Source of the DNA: Fidelibacterota bacterium UBA1611
GTDB taxonomy: Bacteria > Fidelibacterota > Marinisomatia > Marinisomatales > UBA1611
Assembly (NCBI GenBank): GCA_002321855.1
Contig: DCMX01000260.1
Coordinates: forward strand, 1 to 15,732
DNA length: 15,732 nt
Reading direction: 5' to 3'
Below are positions 7,991-15,045 of this stretch, in pieces. The notes under the pieces were generated by a model. It was given only the letters and a program-made list of their open reading frames with translations, had not been told where the DNA came from and did no database searches. Made by a program: the position numbers and the translations under genes. Numbering within the stretch: the stretch's first letter is position 1; each line of letters begins with the position of its first letter.

Positions 7991-8303
7991 CTATTTCACT
8001 TTTTATGAATAGCAGTCCCAATGGCGTAAAGACCAGACTGATTATGGCTACAAGTAAATAATCCTGCCGTTGTGTAAGCTCGGACACACCGGCGGCCTGA
8101 AGACAGATGAATATATAAGAAATAATAACTATATCTAGATTAGCCTGTCCCCAGTTAACAATATTCTCTAATGCGAATAATGTGTAGAGGGTTTGCTCTG
8201 CTCCAGCACCCAGATAAGCGGCCATGATCCACCAGATTATAACCCCGGTAGAAAGCATCGAAAAAAGAATGCTAAACAGTTTATCTTTTTTATCGCTCTT
8301 CAT
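7980..8303 (-). CDS. Small integral membrane protein of an RND export operon (unrecognised family)
   Basis: I do not recognise this 107-residue protein. I chose the ATG at 8303 (MKSDKKDKLF) because it overlaps the TGA of the RND gene as ATGA. An in-frame ATG at 8372 would need a 73-base overlap and adds a polar stretch with no membrane character. The protein has a basic N-terminus and three hydrophobic segments at about 9-31 (includes VIIWWIMAAYLG), 56-73 (VIISYIFICLQAAG) and 82-100 (YLLVAIISLVFTPLGLLFI). It ends IKSEIDEN. No catalytic motif is visible. It is sandwiched between the exporter and the LolA-like gene with overlaps on both sides, which suggests an accessory subunit or assembly factor of the exporter. 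Confidence 0.75.
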   Translation of the reverse strand: MKSDKKDKLFSILFSMLSTGVIIWWIMAAYLGAGAEQTLYTLFALENIVNWGQANLDIVIISYIFICLQAAGVSELTQRQDYLLVAIISLVFTPLGLLFIKSEIDEN

Positions 8304-10597
8304 CGACTTAAAAACTTTGGGTCTATTAGGCTGACCATAGCAGGAAGAATCGCCAAGCCTCCGATCAAACAAAAAGCAATTGATGCCATGATCAAAACAC
8401 TGAATGCCTTCAAAGGCATGAATACCGAATACATCAATACAGAGAAACCAACGATGACTGAAATGCCGTTGAATAAAATTCCTTTTCCTGAAACCTTCAT
8501 GGTGTTCGCAATAGCATCTTCCAGTGTATCTCCTTCGCGAATGTGTTCACGCAGATGCCATAAGAAGTGTACAGAATAATCAACGCCAACTCCCACCAGT
8601 ATACAGGTTAATAAAGATGTGGTCATATTAAGAGGGATACCAAAATTGCCTAAAACTCCAAAAATCAGTAAAACAGAAAGAGCCATAGGCAATGTTGCCA
8701 GAATACCTCCAATCAATGAGCGAAACACGAACGACATTATCACAAAAATGATGATTGAAGCGTACGCCAGACTGATGATCTGACCCCGGACCACTAAATG
8801 ACTTACGGCACCCAACAAGGCAGCGGGACCGGATAGCATGGGCTTTATCGGAAGATCATCGTAATAATGGGAGTGAACATAATCTTCAGTATCATCTACC
8901 AGTGCCATTAGTTCTTCGGTATGAACTTCTCCTATACGGATAAATACCTGTGTATAACTTGGTTCATCTGGGTCATCCAAGATCAAGTCAAAATCATCAT
9001 CATCTCCGGTCAGTGAATAAAGGAACATATATTGTGTTATCAGTTCTCGATCCTCAGGAATCTTTAGTGAATCGTAGTTACCATTGTTAAATGCAAAATG
9101 CATTTTTTTAATAATATCCGTGATAGAATATGTCGAAGTAACTGTTTCATTCTGTTGTTTGACATGATCGGTCAACTTATCAATATGGGACAATACAATG
9201 GGATCATAGATATCACCCTCTATTAAGATATTTAGTTGTGTTGAACCACCAAAAGCACGGCTTATAACCTGATTAGCGATCCTTATTTTTGAATTCTTTG
9301 GGAAAAAATTGTCTGGCACCGTATCAATGGTTATATCCCTGATACCTAAAGAGAATAAGGCCACCACAATAAAAAGGGTCACCAGAAACGGAACCCTGTA
9401 TTTAGTGAAGAATCTTCCCCATGAAACTAGGAATTCATTTACCAATAGCATACTTTTTCTTTTACTGAGATAAGTAGGTCGGGGTACTAGAATTAGAATA
9501 GAAGGTATCAGGAAAAGACTTAATAAAAATGCAACCCCAATCCCAAATGATACCAGCAGACCGATCTCTCGCACCTTGGATAGTTCATGCGACATCAGAC
9601 TCATAAAACTAACAATGGTTGTTGTCCCAGCCAAAAAGATAGGCATTCCAAGTTTGCTCATCGTACGGCGTAAAATGGCTGCCCGGGTCAGTTCTTGATC
9701 CATTACTGTATACTCAAAATAATGAGATATAATATGTATACCATAATTATTAGCAATAGCGATCAGCATGATCGGGATCAATCCTCCAATGATCGGGACA
9801 GACAGATCCAGCCAGGCCATGAGTCCGAAGGTCCACAAGATAGAAAAAGCAACCACAAACAAAGGTAGAAAGATCCCTATCCAGCTTCGAAAACTGAGCA
9901 ATAATAAAAATATCATCAGTCCTAAAGCTATTGGTGTAAAGGTCCTCAGGTCTCGCCTTACATTATCAATTGATTCTGCTGATGAGATCACGGGACTGGC
10001 CAAATGAATCCTTTCTGGACCTTCGAACTCTTCAATAATTCTAAATAATGCCTCTCTGAATTCGATCTCATCAAAATCCAAAGATGCATCTACCTGGGCA
10101 ATGAAACACATTAATTTCAAATCCTCGGAAACTAAATTACCGATCACGCCACTTTCATGAAGTGTCTGAAGCAATAGTGCACGACCTGCTGAGTCAGAGG
10201 GAATATCATCAAACAAAGGCTCGACCCCGAATCCTCCATCATCCGGGACGATGTACTTCTGACTATAGATCGAAACCGTACGACTGATCAGACCCATAGC
10301 TTCTAATGAATCCTGTAAAGCAGAAAATTTTGTTAGTGTTCTTTCTGACAATAAGCTATCAGTCTCAATAGCGATGACAACGATCTCGCTCCCAGAGAAC
10401 AGATCTTCAGCTAGTTCCATATTTTGAACAGTAGGATGATCACGTGGAACAAGGGAACGTAATCCGGGATCTATTTCCAGTCCCGGGACCTTCCACAGTA
10501 TCAATAAGGTAAAGAAGAATACCCCAGCAATGATCGTACGTGGGTAGTGTGCATCCAGCACAAATATCCGGCGCGTTATTATATCTCTAAGTGCCAT
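8300..10597 (-). CDS. RND-superfamily exporter, HAE3/MMPL type
   Basis: This 765-residue protein has the two-fold RND layout. TM1 is at about 20-38, followed by a large periplasmic loop (about 40-215) and a block of five TMs (about 220-372). The second half repeats this with a TM at about 402-419, a loop (about 420-603) and five TMs (about 605-757). The motif GLRSLVPRDHP (45-55) after TM1 and the matching IDTVPDNFFPKNS (424-436) after TM7 are typical of HAE3/MMPL exporters of hydrophobic molecules. The proton-relay region of TM10 keeps GVGVDYSVHF (Asp673-Tyr674). The TM4 equivalent reads AIANNYGIHI (Asn283-Asn284-Tyr285), with Asn in place of the acidic residue. The ATG at 10597 lacks a clear Shine-Dalgarno. 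The gene leads the operon; its stop overlaps the next start (ATGA at 8300-8303). Likely substrates are lipids or other amphiphiles, by family and neighbours. Confidence 0.9.
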   Translation of the reverse strand: MALRDIITRRIFVLDAHYPRTIIAGVFFFTLLILWKVPGLEIDPGLRSLVPRDHPTVQNMELAEDLFSGSEIVVIAIETDSLLSERTLTKFSALQDSLEAMGLISRTVSIYSQKYIVPDDGGFGVEPLFDDIPSDSAGRALLLQTLHESGVIGNLVSEDLKLMCFIAQVDASLDFDEIEFREALFRIIEEFEGPERIHLASPVISSAESIDNVRRDLRTFTPIALGLMIFLLLLSFRSWIGIFLPLFVVAFSILWTFGLMAWLDLSVPIIGGLIPIMLIAIANNYGIHIISHYFEYTVMDQELTRAAILRRTMSKLGMPIFLAGTTTIVSFMSLMSHELSKVREIGLLVSFGIGVAFLLSLFLIPSILILVPRPTYLSKRKSMLLVNEFLVSWGRFFTKYRVPFLVTLFIVVALFSLGIRDITIDTVPDNFFPKNSKIRIANQVISRAFGGSTQLNILIEGDIYDPIVLSHIDKLTDHVKQQNETVTSTYSITDIIKKMHFAFNNGNYDSLKIPEDRELITQYMFLYSLTGDDDDFDLILDDPDEPSYTQVFIRIGEVHTEELMALVDDTEDYVHSHYYDDLPIKPMLSGPAALLGAVSHLVVRGQIISLAYASIIIFVIMSFVFRSLIGGILATLPMALSVLLIFGVLGNFGIPLNMTTSLLTCILVGVGVDYSVHFLWHLREHIREGDTLEDAIANTMKVSGKGILFNGISVIVGFSVLMYSVFMPLKAFSVLIMASIAFCLIGGLAILPAMVSLIDPKFLSR

Positions 10598-10631
10598 AAC
10601 AAAAAGACTCGAAATTTAATATGTTCTTTAA

Positions 10632-10647
10632 AGAGATGTGAATCTCT
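10632..10647. promoter_or_regulatory. Inverted repeat, candidate operator between divergent genes
   Basis: AGAGAT-GTGA-ATCTCT is a perfect 6-bp inverted repeat with a 4-base centre. It lies in the 85-base gap between the divergent RND operon (start 10597) and thiamine pyrophosphokinase (start 10683). It may be an operator or a small RNA hairpin. I see no TPP-riboswitch elements (no CUGAGA box or conserved second-helix core) in this gap. Confidence 0.3.
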
Positions 10648-10682
10648 ACAAGGTCCTTTTTAGTTCGTTGTAATTTAAACGC

Positions 10683-11321
10683 ATGATTTCACTATCTGCT
10701 CCATTAAAAAAGCCAGTAATACTATTGGCAAATGGAGAATTTCCTGTTCATCATCTACCGAAATATTTATTGGATAATTCAGAAACGATCATTTGCACGG
10801 ATGGTGCTACTGATAAACTTATAAAATATGGATTAGAGCCAACCGTTACTATTGGTGATCTTGATTCAACAAAATTATCAGAACATGAATCACCAGGACT
10901 CTGGGTTCCGGCACCAGACCAAAACAAGACCGATCTACAGAAAGCACTGGACTGGTGCATTATTAATAATATCATCGAGATCACTATTTTGGGTGCAGGT
11001 GGCATAAGGGAAGACCACGCCCTGGGAAACCTTCATATCCTTGCGGAATACCAAGGAATGGTTGAATTAAAAATGGTCACAAACCATGCAACCATAAACT
11101 GTGAACAAGGTAATAGGACCATCAGCTCACAACCTGGACAGGCAATATCGATCATAGCCATACATCCAGTAGAATCTATCACGGTATCTGGTCTAAAATA
11201 TCCCATGGTAAATCAAAGATTGTTACCCTCTTCTCGGGCAACCTGTAATGAGGCATTGAATCATGAATTCTCGTTGGATACATCAGGGTCCGTTTGGCTT
11301 TTTATGAACCACACTGATTAA
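10683..11321 (+). CDS. thiN: Thiamine pyrophosphokinase
   Basis: This 212-residue protein is of normal length for the family. It transfers pyrophosphate from ATP to thiamine to make thiamine diphosphate in the cytoplasm. Diagnostic motifs appear in order: LLANGEFP (14-21), CTDGATDKL (38-46), TIGDLDST (56-63, the acidic metal and nucleotide-binding element), DQNKTDLQKAL (79-89) and GAGGIREDHALGN (104-116). The C-terminal thiamine-binding part is more variable, with a conserved-looking region of SR plus TCNEALNHEF near 195-205. The ATG at 10683 has no good Shine-Dalgarno. Its TAA is followed with no gap by the ATG of a sodium:solute symporter, so the two are surely co-transcribed. This pairing suggests thiamine salvage rather than de novo synthesis. 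Confidence 0.93.
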   Translation: MISLSAPLKKPVILLANGEFPVHHLPKYLLDNSETIICTDGATDKLIKYGLEPTVTIGDLDSTKLSEHESPGLWVPAPDQNKTDLQKALDWCIINNIIEITILGAGGIREDHALGNLHILAEYQGMVELKMVTNHATINCEQGNRTISSQPGQAISIIAIHPVESITVSGLKYPMVNQRLLPSSRATCNEALNHEFSLDTSGSVWLFMNHTD

Positions 11322-12689
11322 ATGTCGCTACATTACTCAGATTGGCTCATAATTGCCGGGTATTTTTTTGGACTTTTTTGGATCGGATTCATTCCTGGTC
11401 GGAACAAAAAAAATAATCAGAACGAATTCATCCTTTCCGGCCGAAAGCTCAGTCTTCCAGGGTTCATTGCTACACTGGTCACAACATGGTACGGCGCTAT
11501 ACTAGGAATAGGTGAGAACACATACCAATATGGCATACAGACCTGGTTCATTTTTGCTTTTCCCTACTATGTGTTTGCTATCATCTATGCGCTCTGGGTT
11601 GCCAACCGGGTTCGCCAACAAAAACAGTTATCCATTCCAGACCATTTTCGAAGATCTTATGGCAAGACCACCGGTATTATCAGTGCTGTGTTGATCGTAT
11701 TCTTATCAAGCCCGGCCCCATATATCTTAAGCATGGGTATTTTATTGCAATTTCTCTTTGATATTCAATTGGCCTGGGGTCTGATCCTTGCTACCGTTTT
11801 CAGCGTGGGTTACATCTGGAAGGGTGGATTCAACGCCGTGGTCAAAACTGATTATTTCCAATTCATGTTCATGTTCGTGGGATTTTTAATTCTATTCATT
11901 TTTTCGTGGAAAACCGCTGTTTCACCTTTTGAGCTTTTCAGTGCTTTACCAACTAATCATACTCAACCCTTGGGCGGTAATACCCTACAGTATGTACTGG
12001 TATGGTTTTTTATTGCACTATGGACCATGGTGGACCCAGGGTTTTTTCAACGCTGTGCCGCTGCAGAGTCAGCTGAAGTTGCCCGAAAGGGGCTACTGAT
12101 CTCTATTGGTTTCTGGTTTTTTTTCGATTGTCTGACGATCATAACAGGACTATATGCGTATATAATTGTTGTCCCTGATCAGCCGCTCATGTCCTTTCCC
12201 GTTCTTGGAGCTGAGATCTTACCACCGGTTTATTTAGGATTGTTCTTAGTAGGAATCTTTTCCATTATCATGTCTACGATCGATTCCTTCAGTCTGATCA
12301 ATGCTATCACTCTTGGACGAGATATCCTTTGGCGTATAAAGCCACCAAAGACCAATAGGTATCCCACACCATTTATCAGAAAAGGTCTACTGATCATGGC
12401 TTTGTTATCTATTTTTCTGGCGTTCTTAATTCCGTCCGTGGTAAAGCTTTTCTATATACTTGGTTCCATACTGATTCCCGGACTGATCCTACCGTTCCTT
12501 TTTGCCCTGCAAGGGAAGAGAATGCCTGAGCATTTGGCCAATATCTGGATACTGTTTCCTGTTATAGTTTCTTTGATCTGGGAATTAATTAGCTTTATAG
12601 ATGGTGTCCTCCTGTGGAACATAGAACCATTCTATCCAGGATTCTTGTCTTCTTTGATCTTATGGGTTTTATTTTATAGAAAAACATAG
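11322..12689 (+). CDS. Sodium:solute symporter (SSS) family transporter, candidate thiamine uptake
   Basis: This 455-residue membrane protein has about 12-13 hydrophobic segments. It carries the SSS family N-terminal pattern: TM1 (about 7-25), then NEFILSGRKLSLPGF (34-48), TM2 with ATLVTTWYGAILGIGE (50-65) and YQYGI. Later features include WKGGFNAVVKTDYFQF (about 166-181), typical of the TM5-TM6 region, VDPGFFQRCAAAES (about 237-250), and STIDSFSLINAITLGRD (about 316-332), typical of the TM8 sodium-site region. The family imports vitamins, sugars, amino acids or nucleosides with sodium. The start codon directly abuts the thiamine pyrophosphokinase stop. That makes thiamine (or a precursor) the most likely substrate, since SSS-family thiamine transporters (ThiV type) are already proposed from comparative genomics. 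Specificity is inferred from context only. Confidence 0.85.
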   Translation: MSLHYSDWLIIAGYFFGLFWIGFIPGRNKKNNQNEFILSGRKLSLPGFIATLVTTWYGAILGIGENTYQYGIQTWFIFAFPYYVFAIIYALWVANRVRQQKQLSIPDHFRRSYGKTTGIISAVLIVFLSSPAPYILSMGILLQFLFDIQLAWGLILATVFSVGYIWKGGFNAVVKTDYFQFMFMFVGFLILFIFSWKTAVSPFELFSALPTNHTQPLGGNTLQYVLVWFFIALWTMVDPGFFQRCAAAESAEVARKGLLISIGFWFFFDCLTIITGLYAYIIVVPDQPLMSFPVLGAEILPPVYLGLFLVGIFSIIMSTIDSFSLINAITLGRDILWRIKPPKTNRYPTPFIRKGLLIMALLSIFLAFLIPSVVKLFYILGSILIPGLILPFLFALQGKRMPEHLANIWILFPVIVSLIWELISFIDGVLLWNIEPFYPGFLSSLILWVLFYRKT

Positions 12690-12710
12690 ACCCAAACTAT
12701 TTAAACGTAT

Positions 12711-12758
12711 AGTAAAGAGATATTTTCAGATCACTAACGATTGAATATAATCTTTACT
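12711..12758. terminator. Imperfect hairpin between convergent genes, possible bidirectional terminator
   Basis: AGTAAAGA (12711-12718) pairs with TCTTTACT (12751-12758). An inner helix ATATT (12720-12724) with AATAT (12744-12748) extends the stem, leaving a 19-base loop. It lies between the converging symporter and aldolase genes and includes the aldolase stop codon (12754-12756). There is no strong T-tract on either strand, so terminator function is uncertain. Confidence 0.35.
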
Positions 12759-13773
12759 CCATATCGACTGTATATTCGCCCATAGTAGCCAGGGCATTGA
12801 GCCTGGCACGCTTTAAAAAAGCGTCCTGGGCAGCTTCTACGTTATCAGAGCTGCCTGCCCAAGTTTTTAGCGCGGGAGCCTGCAAAGCACGTCCATAAGA
12901 ATAGGTCAGGTTCCATGGTCCACTACCGTTTAATAATTGGTTCATAGCATTTAAATGGGCCGTGGCCTTTTCATTGCTTTGCCCTCCTGATAAAAATGCA
13001 ATACCAGGAACAGCTGAAGGTACGGTACGGCTTAGGCAGGTAACGGTCATTTCCGCTATCTCATCGGCGCTGGACTGGCTTGCACAATCATAACCAGATA
13101 GAACCATGTTGGGTTTTAAGACCATCCCTTCGTAGGTCACTCCCTGGGCATAGAGTTCGTAAAACGTGGTGTGCAGTACCTCTTCCGTAATGATAAAAGC
13201 GTCTTCAATGGTATGGGAACCATCCATCAGAATCTCTGGCTCAACGATCGGTACAAGACCATGTTCCTGACACAGAGCTGCAAAACGTGCCAGGGCATGG
13301 GCATTTGCAGAAACACATTCGCTACTGGGAGTATCATCAGTAATGGTAAGTACCGCACGCCATTTTGCAAACCTAGCTCCCTGAGCATAGTATTCAAATA
13401 GTCGCTCTGATAAACCATCAAGACCTTCGGTAACTTTTTCTCCATCGGTACCAGCCATTGGGTGGGCACCCTTATCCACCTTGATTCCAGGGATAATACC
13501 AAGTGCTTTAAAGTGATCAGGGAAAGGAACTCCATCCTTTAAAGTTGATTGTCGGATAGTTTCATCAAATAATATGACACCACTAATGAATTCTTCCATC
13601 CCAGGAGCAGTAAAGAGCATATCCCGGTATGCGTTCCTGCTCTCTGCGGTACTATCTACGCCAATAGAATCAAACCGTTTTGCGCATGTGGGTGTGCTTT
13701 CATCCGCTGCCAGGATTCCCTTTCCCTTTTCCACCATAGCATTCGCAATATCTACTAAACTATCCCAATTCAT
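12754..13773 (-). CDS. Class I fructose-bisphosphate aldolase
   Basis: This 339-residue enzyme is of the animal/plant-like class I (Schiff-base) type. It reversibly cleaves fructose 1,6-bisphosphate into dihydroxyacetone phosphate and glyceraldehyde 3-phosphate. Against rabbit muscle aldolase numbering, the active site matches at a constant offset of 9: Asp24 in GKGILAADES (Asp33), Lys137 in RFAKWRAV (Lys146), Glu178 in VPIVEPE (Glu187), the Schiff-base Lys220 in MVLKPNMV (Lys229) and Ser262 in LSGGQSNEKA (Ser271). Arg295 in YSYGRALQA fits the phosphate-binding Arg303. The C-terminal tail is shortened and ends EYTVDME, without the terminal Tyr of the animal enzyme. The start is well supported by GGAG eight bases upstream of the ATG. 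It lies 19 bases after the phosphofructokinase gene on the same strand, forming a two-step glycolytic operon. Confidence 0.96.
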   Translation of the reverse strand: MNWDSLVDIANAMVEKGKGILAADESTPTCAKRFDSIGVDSTAESRNAYRDMLFTAPGMEEFISGVILFDETIRQSTLKDGVPFPDHFKALGIIPGIKVDKGAHPMAGTDGEKVTEGLDGLSERLFEYYAQGARFAKWRAVLTITDDTPSSECVSANAHALARFAALCQEHGLVPIVEPEILMDGSHTIEDAFIITEEVLHTTFYELYAQGVTYEGMVLKPNMVLSGYDCASQSSADEIAEMTVTCLSRTVPSAVPGIAFLSGGQSNEKATAHLNAMNQLLNGSGPWNLTYSYGRALQAPALKTWAGSSDNVEAAQDAFLKRARLNALATMGEYTVDME

Positions 13774-13792
13774 ATTTGGTCTCCAATTTTAT

Positions 13793-14977
13793 TTATTCAA
13801 TATCATCCTTAATAGCTTGAAACCAATCGGCTGAATGGTCAAAATGTTTTCCACCCTGTATTCGTTCAAAACCTATCAAACCGAGTTTGCCACCATTATC
13901 TTCATCGAGTCCTGCCACTCCACTTTTTTTTTCGAGTGCTGATTCCACGGCTAAGAACGCGGATCTCTTGATCAGATCCAGGTCCCTCTCTCCAGGACGG
14001 GCAGAGCGGGCAAAATAACCACTCTTCTGCACTAATACTTTATCCGCACCCAGATGGCCAGCAAACTGTTTTGCAAACCATTGCCCTGGATTGATCTCAT
14101 CCAGTCGTACGTGACCGAAGGAATCCCGTGGTACATCTTCCCCTTGAGCTTCAATCTCCCGCACAATTGTATCCAATCCTGCACCTTCGCTGAGGAAAAT
14201 ATTGACCCCATCCTTGTCATCCATTCGCTTACGTAATCGTTCAGCCTCCTTTTGAAAATCCCAGTCCAATTCAGGTATATAAACAGCGTCCACGTCCCAA
14301 CGTTCGCGAGACATCAACAGCTCCGGGAAAAATCCTATTTTGTCAAGCCTTTTACGGTACTCATTCGCCGTTGCCGCTGTAAGCCATCCGCAGTGGCGGC
14401 CCATCACCTCATGGATTATCAATTGACGGGTACTTGTTGTATTCTCGTTGGCAATATTCTCAAAGAACACGGCTCCCTGTTCCGCGGCGGTCCAGGCTCC
14501 AAGTGTCTGCTGGATGGGGGTAACATCATTGTCCACTGTTTTAGGAAGTCCTACCACCGTCAGGTCATAGCCAGATCTCTCAAGATGTGCTGCTAATGCT
14601 GAAGCCATGGTGTTAGTGTCATCACCTCCAATGGTATGGAGAATATCCACACCATCCTCTTTCAGTTGATCCGCAGCCACATCCAGTGGGTCTTCTCCAT
14701 CATTGATATATCCTTTACTAACACAGTGATCAACATTCGTTAGTTTTACTCGGCTATTACCGATTGGGCTTCCTCCAAACTGGTATAAAAGTTTATTATG
14801 ATTCTTTATCTCTGGTGGAAAAGATAGTGTGTTCCCAAGAAGGAGGCCTTTGTAGCCGTGCAGGTAGCCCATGAGTTCCACGCTCGGAAATAGTTCATTA
14901 TATCGCTCTACCAAGGCACCGATGGATGCTGATAGGCAGGGAGCCAGACCTCCAGCAGTTAAAAAAGCAATTTTCAA
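13793..14977 (-). CDS. pfp: Pyrophosphate-dependent 6-phosphofructokinase
   Basis: This 394-residue PfkA-superfamily enzyme reversibly phosphorylates fructose 6-phosphate. The motif GGDDT (117-121) has Asp where ATP-dependent enzymes have Gly, and PKTVDND (145-151) has Lys where they have Gly. Together these are the accepted marks of PPi rather than ATP as phosphoryl donor. The catalytic Asp149 lies in the same motif, and the sugar-phosphate segment MGRHCGW (192-198) and GGSPIGNSR (68-76) are intact. The start is TTG at 14977: the frame has a TAG five codons upstream (before GAT TTC AAT CAT), there is no ATG between, and AGGA lies about ten bases before the TTG. The downstream aldolase takes its product. 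Because the PPi reaction is reversible, the pair can serve both glycolysis and gluconeogenesis. Confidence 0.93.
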   Translation of the reverse strand: MKIAFLTAGGLAPCLSASIGALVERYNELFPSVELMGYLHGYKGLLLGNTLSFPPEIKNHNKLLYQFGGSPIGNSRVKLTNVDHCVSKGYINDGEDPLDVAADQLKEDGVDILHTIGGDDTNTMASALAAHLERSGYDLTVVGLPKTVDNDVTPIQQTLGAWTAAEQGAVFFENIANENTTSTRQLIIHEVMGRHCGWLTAATANEYRKRLDKIGFFPELLMSRERWDVDAVYIPELDWDFQKEAERLRKRMDDKDGVNIFLSEGAGLDTIVREIEAQGEDVPRDSFGHVRLDEINPGQWFAKQFAGHLGADKVLVQKSGYFARSARPGERDLDLIKRSAFLAVESALEKKSGVAGLDEDNGGKLGLIGFERIQGGKHFDHSADWFQAIKDDIE

Positions 14978-15026
14978 ATGATTGAAATCCTATAAGATTT
15001 GTGAGCTGAACCTATTAATTTTTCCA

Positions 15027-15032
15027 ATTATA
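15027..15032 (-). promoter_or_regulatory. Candidate -10 element for the pfp-aldolase operon
   Basis: On the minus strand this is a perfect TATAAT, about 50 bases upstream of the TTG start at 14977, in the 68-base divergent gap before acetoacetyl-CoA synthetase. No TTGACA-like -35 is seen at the expected distance, so support is weak. Confidence 0.25.
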
Positions 15033-15045
15033 TGTCGAAGGTAAA

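Noticed and set aside
8304..8372. Longer N-terminus for the small membrane protein from an ATG at 8372
   Set aside because: The extra 23 residues are polar and lie inside the RND gene; the ATGA overlap at 8303 is the more natural start.
8193..8579. 128-residue open frame on the plus strand opposite the RND and small membrane-protein genes
   Set aside because: Antisense to strongly supported genes, with no recognisable motif and no spacing logic with neighbours.
10598..10682. TPP riboswitch upstream of thiN
   Set aside because: The gap is only 85 bases and I see none of the conserved riboswitch core; the short inverted repeat there does not fit one.
14985..15000. AAATC/GATTT inverted repeat next to the pfp start
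   Set aside because: Only 5 AT-rich base pairs, overlapping the putative ribosome-binding region; not distinguishable from chance.
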